Shown piece by piece: positions 12,120 to 21,917 of a stretch of 64,000 nucleotides of DNA. The translations under genes and the position numbers were made by a program. Source of the DNA: Galaxea fascicularis (Eukaryota > Cnidaria > Anthozoa > Scleractinia > Euphylliidae). The notes under the pieces are model-generated. The model did not search any database. It saw nothing but the letters and a program-made list of their open reading frames with translations, and was not told the DNA's origin. Numbering within the stretch: the first letter of the stretch is position 1; each line of letters opens with the position of its first letter. The stretch lies in contig OX419336.1 in the NCBI GenBank assembly GCA_948470475.1, positions 10,774,395 to 10,838,394 on the forward strand, written 5' to 3'.

Positions 12120-12424
12120 AAAAGGTCTTGATAGCAGCAGGTATAACGAAATTCGCAGAAACAACACGGCGCTTTTTAAAAAAAACATGTTTCGACAGAA
12201 ACTTCTGTCATCTTCAGTTTAAATCAGTACAAAGTACAGAGTTGAATATATAGTGTAAGAACAAAAGGAACCATGGCAATGTACATTATTACAGAGAAAG
12301 TTTTAAATTAACATGATAAAGTTGATGATTAAGTGTAGGTTTTTCCCATTGAATATGAATGGCCTCTTTTATCTTAAGTTGGAAGGTGGTGGAAGCGTGA
12401 TCTAGGATGCTAAAACAGTCACTA
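12120..12424 (-). mobile_element. Penelope-like element fragment inserted in the LINE
   Basis: The minus strand encodes the last part of a GIY-YIG-type endonuclease as found at the C-terminus of Penelope proteins (IKEAIHIQWEKPTLNHQLYH), followed by a 3' tail with AAACTTCTGTCATCTTCAG on the plus strand. GAGTATGTC is present on both sides (12111-12119 and 12425-12433), a 9-bp target duplication within the LINE RT. Confidence 0.6.
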
Positions 12425-12630
12425 GAGTATGTCCAAAACAGCATGCTCGGTCGATCTTTTCTCACGAAATCCATACTGTGGGTTATCAAGGATATTGTAT
12501 CTTTCGAGATACATCATTTTTGTGAAAACTCGATTGAAAATTGAGAGTAACGATATGCCTCAGTCTACAGTCGCACGGGTCAGACTCATCATTACTTTTA
12601 TATAATGGGATAACTTTAGCAAGTTTTAAT

Positions 12631-13137
12631 TTAGAGGGATATGTTGAATCGATCTATTGGAAGGCCAATTCTTGAACGATTAATCTTGTTGATCTCCCTC
12701 CGTAGTGCCATAACGCGCTCAAGAGCAAGGCGTCGTGTCAACTTGCATACTATCGGCTTAGGTCGACCATCAGACGCGTTACGAGGGAAAATTCGATGGG
12801 CGATATCAATATCGTAAAGCTGTACTTCGGCTCCCTTTGTGTTAAAAATTTGCAGACAGAGTTGTGATGTTTCCGCCGCATTTTCGCGGGGTTTAAGCTC
12901 TGGAACACCAACGAGTTTAACGTTGTAGGAATAGCTTTGCTCGTGTAATTGACCGATCGAAGCTGAAATATTCTCAACACTCGAGGACAGGGTATTTAAA
13001 GCGCTCCCAATTGCACCCATCTTTACCTCGGCATATTTATAAAATTCGTCATGACTTTCACTCAGCGATGCAGATGAAGGATCACCGCCTGTCGCTTCTC
13101 CTAAACTGTCATGGCTGCCACCGCGTTTCGTATTCAC
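12631..13137 (-). pseudogene. LINE ORF1-type protein fragment
   Basis: 168 codons on the minus strand. The C-terminal half (NVKLVGVPE ... QLYDIDIAHRIF ... KPIVCKL) resembles the nucleic-acid-binding domain of LINE ORF1 proteins; the N-terminal half has a coiled-coil look (ALNTLSSSVENISASIGQL). It ends next to RT sequence, so the middle of the LINE was deleted. Confidence 0.55.
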
Positions 13138-13170
13138 TTCGTCTCGTAGAAGCTGTAGTTCGGCGTATCT

Positions 13171-13639
13171 CTATTGAAGGTTTCCTTTCAACTTGCCATT
13201 CTCTGCTTTTATGGACTGAACTGTTTCCTTTACCACAGTTTTGCTAATTTTCAATGGTTTTGGTCTCAAAATTTGTTGGAAGTTCAAAAACCACAAGAAT
13301 TGCGTCCGCACTGTACGCACACATGCACAGATTTCCCTCCGTCAGGTAGCTGCAGCTGGTCAGCAAGTTTATAAAATAAATAAAGACAAATAGTTTTTAT
13401 TTACCCTCCGTAGTATTTATAGCACACAAATGCTGGTGGGGCCGAGCAAATACATGAAACAAATAAATCACATAAACATAACATGATTAAACTTATAAAT
13501 GTTCTCCCTGTAGAAACGAACTCGGCCTTGCAATTCGTCGTTTGCTTTTTCGTTTAAATCGAACTTTCGCTGTTCCAGTACGGAAACTCTCAATTTGTTG
13601 ACTTATGAGCATCGTATAAAAATAAAACTTCTTGTTCTT
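13171..13639. other. No feature recognised
   Basis: Short open frames without recognisable motifs. AT-rich. Confidence 0.4.
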
Positions 13640-14340
13640 TTATAGTACATACATATACATACTTTATTACCACTTCCCCAACGAGGATTTTCAGAGGCAA
13701 TACAGTTAAGGTATAAAATTAATTATACAATTAAGCTAAAATTATATATCAAACCTAAAATAGAGCAATGACATTAAATAGCAGAAGTGCTAAAGTTACT
13801 TAAGAGACGAGACCTATAAGGCGGCGTTTAAACACATTAACCGATTCACAGAGTTTAAGATCGTTAGATAAGGAATTCCATAGAGTGACTGCTCTATAGA
13901 AAAAAGTCCTTTGGCCACTCAGTGCTGTTCTAAAGCGAGGTATGTTAAGCATTTGAGAATTTCTCGTTCTGCGACATCATCTCGTCTAATGAATTGTGTG
14001 GCAAAATTCTGGACTGTCTGTAACATTTTTAGATTTGTTTGAGAAGTGTTACTCCAAACGCATGAGCAATAAAATAGTTTACTGAAAACAAGCGAGTTTA
14101 TAATAATGATTAACGACTGTTTGTCAAAAGATTACTTAACTCTATTGATCTGAGCTAAACGTGACATGCACGATGAAACTGTTTCCGCCTATAACATGAT
14201 TACCAAAAGTTAAGTTTGGATCAATAATTACACCGAGGTCTTTAGTGGTTGTGCAGGTACGAGATCCTTCCTGAAAAGGGACAGATTAAAATCATCATTC
14301 ACTTTTGCAATGTTTTGTCTACTTCCAAAGATCACTGATT
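13640..14340 (-). mobile_element. LINE 3'-end fragment
   Basis: Minus-strand translation in pieces gives NIPRFRTALSGQRTFFYRA and AVTLWNSLSNDLKLCESV, typical of the end of CR1/L2-type ORF2. Frames are broken. This is separate from the LINE at 11470-13170. Confidence 0.5.
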
Positions 14341-14647
14341 AATTTCGTCTTGTCTTTTCTCTGAAGTTAATCAGTTTTGTTTGCCGAACAACTCGCCTTG
14401 TGAAAAGATAAAAACGGCAAACTTAAGAAACGGCGGGAAAATTGGCCGCGCGCTTACAAACGTTGTCGTCTTTACTGAGAATCGTAAATTCAAATTTCTA
14501 CAGGACGGCCGTACGCGGGCCTATGATGTGACACATCGGCGCCGTTGTGCGAACGTCGTCGATACGTAAGCTCCTTAATATTATACATAATTCAGCACCA
14601 TACGACTCAAACTGCCCCACTAGCCAAACCAGACTCATGACGGCAAC
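14341..14647. other. Left host flank of the Polinton
   Basis: No gene is supported. On the minus strand this would be the sequence downstream of the GPCR at 36622-37545 before the Polinton inserted; GGGGCAGTTTGAG near 14610 (minus strand) weakly resembles the 3' flank of the second GPCR. Confidence 0.4.
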
Positions 14648-14653
14648 TATATA

Positions 14654-15077
14654 AGTAGTATAGGTCGCTTATAGGGCACCTAACCAATCAGAATCAAGTA
14701 TTTTGTACCACGTGGTACGATTTGACCAATCAGGTTGCGAGTTGCTAATTTATTCAAAATGGCTGATTTATGCTAATTAGGAGAGGTGAGCTTTATATCA
14801 GAAAAAAAGACTTCCGGCTCTATTCAAGATGGCCGACCCCCCAAATAAGGAGAAAACCCCGGAAACGATTTGTTGTGAGAATTGAGTGTTAATCCTAATC
14901 TATTCAAGATGGCCGACCCTCCCAAATAAGGAGAAAACCCCCGGAAAATGAATGAAAAAACAGAAAGTGAAAAAATACTATTTTTTATTTACAATGACAG
15001 CAGCTCCTTGATTGTTTTTGGAAAAAAGTGGTGAACAACAAGGCAAACAGGAAAAACAAAACCACAGTTCAATGTTC
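14654..15077 (+). repeat. Left terminal inverted repeat of the Polinton
   Basis: About 424 bp, inverted relative to 36278-36622 (345 bp). The excess comes from an extra 80-bp unit: the block starting CTATTCAAGATGGCCGACC occurs at 14820 and again at 14900, once only at the other end. The repeat contains CCAAT boxes and the palindrome GTACCACGTGGTAC (14705-14718). The TATATA target duplication precedes it. Confidence 0.93.
14978..14990 (-). terminator. Poly(A) signal for the left gene run
   Basis: The minus strand reads AATAAA inside the left TIR about 140 bp downstream of the PolB stop at 15128. The same signal in the right TIR serves the rightward F-box array. Confidence 0.55.
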
Positions 15078-15127
15078 AAAGTCATGTTCATTCCTCGTCC
15101 GAAGAGTCCGATGTCAGCACGGCCGCA

Positions 15128-18100
15128 TCACGTGCGATTTTCGTCGTCGTCGGTGGATCCGTAACCGTAGGGGTACGATTTGAAACTGACGGGATCCACC
15201 ACGCGCTTGTCGAAGACGAGACCGTACTGTTTGGTGCGCGGTGCTACGGTGATGGTCTTGGTGGCTGGGTCCCGGGTGAAGAAGTGAGGATTCACCACAG
15301 GCACGTCACGCCTTTGGTCCCGAGGATCTCGCAATTCGTCCATTAGGTTGGCGCGCATCACGTGGTAGTTCAGCTGGGACGAACCACGTACGGAACCGAG
15401 TGAAAAACCGCGCACCTTGCAACAGACTTTGCCTTGTTGGGTCTTGTACCCGTAATTTTTGGGACCGGCCGAGGTGAAGTCGATGATGTAGTCGTCTCCT
15501 TCCAATTCGTCGGTCATCTCACCGAGGTAGTCCCCGAGAGGAATCTCCGACTGTCCGGGCTGCCAACGGTAAATGACCGAGTCCGTGTCAAAGTAGAGGG
15601 CCCGTTCGCCCAAGGTCTGGAGATGAGTGTACAGACGAAGACGGGCATGGCAAGTGGTGAAGGCCGCCACGAAGATATTGATTTTCCCATTGTCGAGAAG
15701 ATCGTCCTTCAGGGGGGTCGTCACTACCTCCAACTTGTCCTCGGTGCAGATCCGGACGGCGTTGACGTGGACCAGCGGGTCGGAGACGATGTCGAAGAGT
15801 TGGGCGGGGGTGGAGACGGCACGGGTGGAGGACTTGAGGAGATTTTCACCGAACTTGCCCCAAAAGGAATTGAGGCCCAGTTTGGCGGTCTGCTTGCGAC
15901 CGGGATTCTTCCGGATGAGGTCTGGTCGGAGAGCGACGCTTTCCCTCTCGAGATAATTGGCCACGTACCAAACCTGTTGGTCGGGCGTCTGCACCCAGGC
16001 GGGATAGCCGGAGGATTCCTGCTTGAGCCTCAGCCAGGTGTTAACGTACTCGGCGAAGAGACCGCGGCGACGCTGAGGGAAATGCCACACCTCGTGGATC
16101 CTCACGATGCGGTACCCTTGCTCCACTGCCTCCACCAGTTCGGGCGTGCACCACGTTCCGGTGAACTGACGGTCGTCGTCGTCATGGGAACATTGATGGG
16201 AACGGTCGTGCAAGGGTTTGGGCATTTCTTCCGCCAGACAGGTACGACAGAGTGGGAAGGTCAGTTTGCCGCCACTACGATGAGGCAGGACGGGATGGTA
16301 GAGACCGCGGGGCGCCACCACGTCCACCTTAGCCAGCCCGAAGTAATGACCGATGTCCTGGTCCTCGGGTCGTGTGAGGACGGTGGGATGACCGACGGGG
16401 TACTCGTCGTACTTGTTGACGGTGGGGTACAAGGAGGTGAGGTTTACGTAACGGATCTGTTCTCCCACCGTGGGATCGACCTGGTAGTGGAGCGTGGCTG
16501 CATTGGTCCTCCCACCGAAGAAGGCCTCTCGGGGTTCCAGGGGCGACACGAGATGCAGGTCGGTCAGAAAGGTCTGGAGAGTGGCATCCTGCTTGACTCG
16601 ATGGTCCCACTCGCACTCCCACTCCACGACCAGGGTGTAACCGGCAGCACGCAAGGCCTCCTCCTTGGCGCGGGTGGCGTCCCTCATCTCGCCAAAGGTG
16701 CGGTCGGGGTGGAGTTTGGATTTGGAGGTACGGTCGGGAAAGCAGGACGTGCAACCGTGCCACAGACAACCGTGGAACTCGTACACAGTGTTTTTGGAGG
16801 AGTCGTAACCGTCCACTAGATGACGTCCGATTAACCGCACTTCGCCACCGTTGTCGGCGTGACGAATGAAATCGCAAGTCACTCCAGCTACGGGCGTGTC
16901 GGGGTAGGCCGCTGCCATCATCTCGTCCTCTTCCAGAACCTCCAGCGCGTTCTCCTCCCAGTGCTGGGCCCGACGCTGGGATTCCTGCCATGCCAACCAC
17001 TGCAAGGCCTTGAAGGACTGGTTGGAGCGTGCCCCGTGCCAACCGCGAGGGGGTTCGACGGCCACGGTGTCGGGTTTCAAAAGTTTCTTGCGCCAGAAAC
17101 GATGACAGGCCGAGGCGATGGTGATACATTTCTCCATGGGACGAAACTCGGCTTCGGCGTAGAACTCCTCCTGGAACTTTTGACACCCGCCCTTCAGCAG
17201 CTTGACGTCCGAGACGCAGTACGCTTCCATCTCCCAACGAAGGTTGAAGACGTGCCCGCGACGGACTTGGTCAGCGTACCAGGTCTGGAAGGCGGCCTTG
17301 GCCTTGGTCGACATCCCGTCCGGATCATAGAACTCGGCGGCTGGCATGGGTCCCTCGTAGTCCTGGTTGGGCAGGGTGTTGAAGAGATGGGGGAAGTACC
17401 CTTTTTGCAGCTCCGTCAATCCGAAGGTGGCAGGGAAGTTCTTGAGGGGTATGGGTAGGAAACACAAGGAGTCCTTGAACGTCAGCAGGTCGGAGCGGAG
17501 AGAGAAGATCTTGACCCCCACGGTGACTTGATCGGTGACTTCGCGGTGAGTCCGGTACAGATGTTTGAGAACGAACATCCCGTCGTACCCCTTGAAGTTG
17601 TGAAAGAGGATGATGACGGAACGGTCGTCCCCGTCTTCATCCACGCACAGTTCGTCGAGGTAGTCGAAGAACTCCGAGGTACAGTCCACTCCGTAGAAGG
17701 TGTGTGTCTGCTCCTCCTCCTCGGACTCGGCGCAAATCAGGATGGGGATCTGCTCTCCGTCGGCGGTGGTGTAGGCCTCGTAGTCCGCGTAGACCAGGAG
17801 AGGCGGTTGACGTTCCACTCGAGCCGTGCCTTCTTCGGCGTCCATGGAGACGATGGCCCGAGCACCCACGCTGTTCAGGGGGACGGTTTTGAGACGCGGA
17901 GCATCGCAATCCTCACCCTCGGGTTGGATGTAACATCGGTGGGTGGCCACTTCCACGCGTTGGGTGCAGTAAGGGCATTCGGACCAACCGCATTGGTGTT
18001 TCGGATGTTTGCCTCCCACGTTGTACTCCTTCTGACAGGTGGTACATTTTTGCAAGGTGTGGCAGAGGGTCGAGGCGCGTCAGTTGGCGGTACCCCGGTG

Positions 18101-19225
18101 GTGTTGGGCCAGGCAAGCATCCCCGAAGAACGAACGATGGCAGAGATTGCAAGGGACGGTGGGGCGAGGATGTCTCGTCGTCCGTTTGGCGGACACGTGA
18201 TCGGGACAGTTCTTGGTGCGGCAAGCACCGCACCACTTGCCCTGGCAAGGATGATGGGCGTAATCCTCTTTGTCGTAGCCGCGGTCGCACTCGTGGCAAT
18301 AGTAAGACCGGGACAGGAAGGCGGAGAACGAGTTGCACCCGTCGTAATGACGATCCGACTTGACCAGCAAGATGAGCTTGTCGGATTGGGTAGGACCCTT
18401 TTAAATGATGCTGTAGGGAGGGTCGACGGTCATCACTTTGATCTGGTAGCCGGGCAGGGCAGCTTGGAACTTGGCCAGCTCGTCCAAACCGCAGGGACCT
18501 TCGGGGACACCCGCCGAACGATGGAGGTCACGAGCCAATCGAGCTTGCAAGGGACGACCTTGTCGGAGATTGCGGTAGTTGGGACCGCGTGCACCTTCGT
18601 CAGCCAGGGCTTGCATGGTGACGATGGCCCTCGCGCAACATAGATCATCGTCATTTTTGATGGTGACGATGCACCGTTTGTCTATTTTCTTGAGGGCAGC
18701 GGTGGCGGCACGATAACGTTTGCCGTTACCTCGACCGGGAGCCGGTGTGCGGATGAAAGTCAGTTCCGTTTGCAGGGGCGTGTCTGCATCAAAAGACTCG
18801 TTGGAATTGAGTTTGCCCGCCAACGTGTGTAGGTACGTGTTCAACCGATCGCTGCCGTCTCGGAACTCTTGGACCGTGAAGGTGGCCGACTGAAAAGGGT
18901 GGCGAAAGGTATCCGTGGTGGTCTGTAAGACGAAGTGCAGGCGGTGGTGAGGCTCGATGGTAGGGTCCTCCTGGATTTGGTCCATCACGGCACGATGGAG
19001 GGCACCCGTTAATTCCTCTCCCAAATTATCGTTCCGCGTCGGGTCTCGACGGTGCGTCAGGGTGGCATCGAACACGCGTCTGTCCGCCACGTTTCTCCAG
19101 CGTTGGCGCGGAGCGGTGGGCACGAGATGAAAATCGAACAAATTCCCACCTGTTTGATTGCTGGCCTCGACCATGTCCATCATTTCATTCAATTCCTCGT
19201 CTGTCACGTGGTCGGTCCAATCCAT
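15128..19225 (-). pseudogene. polB: Protein-primed family B DNA polymerase, broken
   Basis: Replicative polymerase of the element. I place the start at ATG 19225 (Kozak-like ATCATGG) because the upstream in-frame ATG at 19312 lies before the TATA box at 19295-19302. The protein would be about 1,365 residues, normal for Polinton PolB. The whole gene is one frame with two in-frame stops, TAA at 18401-18403 and TGA at 18080-18082. The middle has Cys/His fingers (CHECDRGY, CNLCHRSFFGD, CTTCQKEY). Exo I is DYEAY (near 17780), Exo II FHNFKGYDG, Exo III YCVSD. Pol B (LGLNSFWGKFGE) and Pol C (YFDTDS, near 15590) are intact. In Pol A (SLYP, near 16430) codon 16442-16444 gives Asn where the family has the metal-binding Asp. 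Two stops plus this substitution imply no active product from this copy. Confidence 0.9.
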
Positions 19226-19495
19226 GATGATGGTCACTACTGCTTGCAAGAGCACACACACGAAAAAATGAGTGCTCTCTCGTACGCGCCGGGTCTTATA
19301 TACGCTGAACATTTTGTGACGTCACGTCACCATGACGATGCATTGGACGTCAGAGTCAGAATGAGGGGATGGGGGGTATCCCCCCAATAGCACGTGAACG
19401 AGGGTTGGCATGGCAATGTGACGTCAGAACCCAGAGTGTATAAGAAGGAGACGAGTGCGAGCACCGCCATTTTTGTTCATCTCGAGTGTGTGAAG
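19226..19495. promoter_or_regulatory. Divergent promoter, left arm (PolB and RING)
   Basis: Minus-strand TATATAAG (19295-19302) faces PolB; plus-strand GTATAA (19437-19442) faces the RING gene. Between them are TGACGTCA CRE-type sites at 19317-19324 and 19419-19426, a CACGTG box near 19391, and the palindrome GGGGGGTATCCCCCC near 19371. The block is homologous to the promoter at 34117-34335. Confidence 0.75.
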
Positions 19496-19798
19496 ATGAC
19501 CGAAGAAAGTGAGCGGGTGATGATCGATGGTGAGATGTGGGAGTTGGCTCCCACGCCTTTGAGCAATGACCGTTGTGTCATTTGTCTAGAAAAGTATAAA
19601 GGACCGCTGTACCGAGGAGGACCCATTCGTCCACGGAAAATGGCTTGCTGTGGTGTGCCGATCCACGAGCCGTGCGTGAGGCAGCTCCTGGATCACACGC
19701 CGGACGGAGTGACGCCCCGCTGCCCGCATTGCCGAGAACAGAGACCCATACCGCACTCGCCGTGCCAGTGCTCTTTCTGCCGAGGAACTTCACCCTGA
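19496..19798 (+). CDS. RING-finger protein (E3 ubiquitin ligase-like)
   Basis: 100 residues. The start is ATG 19496, the first after the TATA box at 19437; an in-frame ATG at 19394 lies upstream of that box. The RING pattern is CVIC (residues 27-30), CCGVPIHEPC (about 50-59) and CPHC (about 74-77), with a further CQCSFC at the C-terminus that could bind another metal. RING proteins bring an E2 enzyme to a substrate and promote ubiquitin transfer; small viral RING proteins often redirect host ubiquitination, but the target here is unknown. It is the only plus-strand gene in the left arm and shares a promoter region with PolB, which suggests early expression. Confidence 0.7.
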   Translation: MTEESERVMIDGEMWELAPTPLSNDRCVICLEKYKGPLYRGGPIRPRKMACCGVPIHEPCVRQLLDHTPDGVTPRCPHCREQRPIPHSPCQCSFCRGTSP

Positions 19799-19902
19799 CG
19801 ACCCGGACCGCCCCACGGACAAGACCCAAGGGGGTTTTTCAACCCCCGCCTTAAATGTCAAGAAAGTCAATGACCACGCATATCTGTACATGGCGTTTGT
19901 TT

Positions 19903-19908
19903 TTTATT
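19903..19908 (-). terminator. Poly(A) signal after the PLA2 gene
   Basis: AATAAA on the minus strand a few bases past the stop at 19913; it would end the long leftward late-gene run. Confidence 0.6.
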
Positions 19909-19912
19909 GAAC

Positions 19913-20284
19913 TCATAAACCTAGTTTTACTTTAGCGTGCATGATGTTTTTGACGATGGCTTCCGTCCACGTCTTCTTGCCCGGTAAATTCTTAATCTTT
20001 TCGATCATTTTCTTGTCGGTTGCATGCTTGTCTTTCAACGACTTGGCCTTGTCGTAATCGATGTCGTGTTGCTTGGCAATGCGATCCAATCGGTTGATCC
20101 CAGGATCCCCTCGGGCTAGACGTTTCTTGAGATGCGTACCCGGTCCCATGTACTGATACCCAGGCCAATGAAATTCGATGCCGGTCTTTCCCAACCATTT
20201 CTGCACGTCTAGACTGCGTCCTCTTTGTCCCCACTTACGTTTGGAACGTCTCACCACCCGTCGCCGTCCGACCACTCTTCCCAT
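19913..20284 (-). CDS. Phospholipase A2-like domain protein
   Basis: 123 residues. A basic N-terminus (GRRRVVRRSKRK) is followed by the parvovirus VP1-type PLA2 signature: Ca-loop YMGPGT (45-50), then RLDRIAKQHDIDYD with the catalytic His-Asp pair at 73-74. In parvoviruses this fold is carried in the capsid and breaches the endosomal membrane; adintoviruses carry related proteins. A virion-associated role in membrane passage is inferred. The start overlaps the 3' end of the upstream gene by 34 bases. The fold looks intact. Confidence 0.8.
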   Translation of the reverse strand: MGRVVGRRRVVRRSKRKWGQRGRSLDVQKWLGKTGIEFHWPGYQYMGPGTHLKKRLARGDPGINRLDRIAKQHDIDYDKAKSLKDKHATDKKMIEKIKNLPGKKTWTEAIVKNIMHAKVKLGL

Positions 20285-21033
20285 TGTTTCGTGCGGTGAG
20301 GTAACGGTCGTAAGTTCCGTAACGGTCGTCTACCGTCCCAATCTGAGTCGTCCTCGTCCGTGTCACTGCCTTTTGTCCCCTTGAACTTCTCCCGGAGGGC
20401 ACGTTCCATGATCGACTCCATGGGGGCTTTGCCTTTGCCTTTGCCTTTGGGTTTGGGAGTCGGTTTCAATTTCTTGATGGCATCGGCGAAATCCTCATCG
20501 TGGAAGGGAAAGGGACTGGGATCGCGTCCACTCGGACCCGGCTGAGGGGAAAGGGGTGGTGGTGGTGGTGGAAACGGTTCGTCGTCTTCGCCAAAGGTCA
20601 GCGGTCTGGGTTTGCGTTTTGGTTTGGGTGGAAGTGACGGCCTGCGTTTGGGTGTGACGTCGGTCTGACCGGGCGCAGGTGTCGAACTCGACTTGGACGG
20701 ACCCATAGCGCGGACCATTCGTTTCATCCACTTGTGAAGGGAAGGGGTCACCAGTTCGTCCCCCTCGAAGGGGTCCTCTTCCTTTTGCGCACCGGTGGAG
20801 CTGGGTAGATTGAATTGTCTTATCTTGTTGGACGCTCGAGCGAAAGCGCGCGATACGGGTAACAGTTTGGCCATCTTCTCGTCCGGCGTCAAGGTGGGAT
20901 CGCGCAAGAGACGTCGTTTCTTGGCTCCTAATCGAGCAGCGTTGGTGAGAGCGGCATTTTCCGTCAAATCCGCTTTCACTTGAGCTACGGTCTGAGGGTC
21001 TTCACTGGCAGGGACCAGAATGAACTCTTCCAT
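20251..21033 (-). CDS. Proline-rich basic protein, unknown
   Basis: 260 residues. The first 110 residues look helical and charged (TLTPDEKMAKLLPVSRAFAR). The centre is rich in Pro and basic residues (PSLPPKPKRKPRPL, PFPPPPPPLSP), then a Lys/Gly stretch and an acidic DTDEDDSDWDG segment. I do not recognise a domain. Position between a small zinc-type protein and the PLA2 gene, with overlaps on both sides, suggests a virion or assembly protein, but that is inference from context. Confidence 0.65.
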   Translation of the reverse strand: MEEFILVPASEDPQTVAQVKADLTENAALTNAARLGAKKRRLLRDPTLTPDEKMAKLLPVSRAFARASNKIRQFNLPSSTGAQKEEDPFEGDELVTPSLHKWMKRMVRAMGPSKSSSTPAPGQTDVTPKRRPSLPPKPKRKPRPLTFGEDDEPFPPPPPPLSPQPGPSGRDPSPFPFHDEDFADAIKKLKPTPKPKGKGKGKAPMESIMERALREKFKGTKGSDTDEDDSDWDGRRPLRNLRPLPHRTKQWEEWSDGDGW

Positions 21034-21265
21034 CGCACGCGTAGGTCTCCAGAATGATCCGACAGGCGTCGCACACTCCCTTTTCTTCTATTCGGGGATC
21101 GTTCCACACCAAACGACACCTCGGACACAACAAAACTCCTTTCAAACGATGTACGAGAATGGTCAGTTTCAGGTTCTCGTCGGTTCTCTTCTCCAACTGG
21201 GCTTGCAAGTGACTGATTTTCAGATTACTCTCTTTCAGGAGATCGATCAAGTGAGGTAATGACAT
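21002..21265 (-). CDS. Small coiled-coil protein with a Cys4 motif
   Basis: 87 residues from ATG 21265. Residues 1-45 form a likely coiled coil (LIDLLKESNLKISHLQAQLEKR without breaks). The C-terminal half has CPRC and CDAC pairs about 20 residues apart, a zinc-ribbon-like arrangement. Its start overlaps the end of the 104-residue gene and its end overlaps the next gene. Function unknown; dimerising nucleic-acid or protein binding is plausible. Confidence 0.6.
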   Translation of the reverse strand: MSLPHLIDLLKESNLKISHLQAQLEKRTDENLKLTILVHRLKGVLLCPRCRLVWNDPRIEEKGVCDACRIILETYACDGRVHSGPCQ

Positions 21266-21561
21266 GTCTGCTTCAACGCTTGCCAAAATCCACTTCCCTT
21301 TTGCGCTTGGAGAACCTTGCGTCTCTTCAACACGCTGTCTTTGCGCCGGACCAACTGTCGCAAGGGTGTTTTGTACCTGCGGAGACGAGCCACGACCGAC
21401 GGAGGTACCGCGTGATTACCGCGCAACGTGTTCATCACGATCTCGCTCACGGCGTTGATCTGATCTTTGTTGGCATGTTGCAAAATGTCTTTGCGGGTCT
21501 GATGTTTGGCCTCGTCCAAGAGAGACCTCAGGAATCCCCACTGTCGTCGAATGCGTTTCAT
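21247..21561 (-). CDS. Small basic Polinton protein, unknown
   Basis: 104 residues. It includes NKDQINAVSEIVMNTLRGN and, near the C-terminus, PLRQLVRRKDSVLKRRKVL followed by QAQKGSGFW. I recall similar 'KRR...GGF' proteins recurring in invertebrate Polintons, but cannot verify that here and no function is known to me. A TATA-like GATAAAAA lies 34 bases upstream of the ATG, shared in form with the two next genes upstream. Confidence 0.6.
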   Translation of the reverse strand: MKRIRRQWGFLRSLLDEAKHQTRKDILQHANKDQINAVSEIVMNTLRGNHAVPPSVVARLRRYKTPLRQLVRRKDSVLKRRKVLQAQKGSGFWQALKQTCHYLT

Positions 21562-21597
21562 ACCGTCTGATGGGTGGGAGGGTGGTGTGGACCGTTT

Positions 21598-21870
21598 TTA
21601 TCGCCGTGTCATCCCTCGGTCCTTCAAAATTTGCATGACGTCGTGAACACCCCTGACTTGACGATCCACGTCCTCTTCCATACTACGCAGCAAGTGCGGG
21701 AACTCCGATTCTCGAGCACGGGCGTACTTGTCGTACGATATCCCTCGGTCGAGTAGATACAAGAGATCGTCTAAAAAATCATGTCGGGCGGTATATCGAG
21801 GCGTGTGCTCCAATTCGTCCTCGATGACCCGGTGCAATGCACGTTGGAACTGAGATCTTGTCACCACCAT
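21598..21870 (-). CDS. Small protein, unknown
   Basis: 90 residues from ATG 21870 (context ACCATGG); the longer open frame begins with a GTG and overlaps the upstream gene. Composition is charged and helical (FLDDLLYLLDRGISYDKYAR, RQVRGVHDVMQILKDRG). No domain recognised. AATAAAAA at 21912-21919 upstream may serve as its TATA element. Confidence 0.55.
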   Translation of the reverse strand: MVVTRSQFQRALHRVIEDELEHTPRYTARHDFLDDLLYLLDRGISYDKYARARESEFPHLLRSMEEDVDRQVRGVHDVMQILKDRGMTRR

Positions 21871-21917
21871 GGTTTCCGCACGAATGAAGGGAGAGGACCC
21901 TTCTCCCGGCCTTTTTA

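Larger units (their letters stand above)
11470..13170 (-). mobile_element. Non-LTR retrotransposon (CR1/L2-like LINE) fragment
   Basis: On the minus strand, in order: an ORF1-type protein (12631-13137); RT start (AKVIPLYKSND, NPQYGFREKRSTEHAVLDIL, about 12425-12640); then after an inserted Penelope piece, RT core with SIDPQKAFDTVNHSILL, SGVPQGSVLGPLLF and FADDT (11765-12119); and a YVKYLGVL block near 11580. Frames are broken and the endonuclease is missing, so it is a dead internally deleted copy. Confidence 0.75.

Noticed and set aside
15434..16819. Long plus-strand open frame (461 codons)
   Set aside because: It lies antisense to the polymerase gene, whose motifs are clear. The translation is Gly/Val-rich without domains, as expected of a G+C-rich shadow frame.
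17528..18643. Plus-strand open frame of 371 codons
   Set aside because: Antisense to the polymerase N-terminal part; no domain.
19226..19312. ATG at 19312 as the polymerase start
   Set aside because: It lies upstream of the TATA box at 19295-19302, so it would not be in the transcript.
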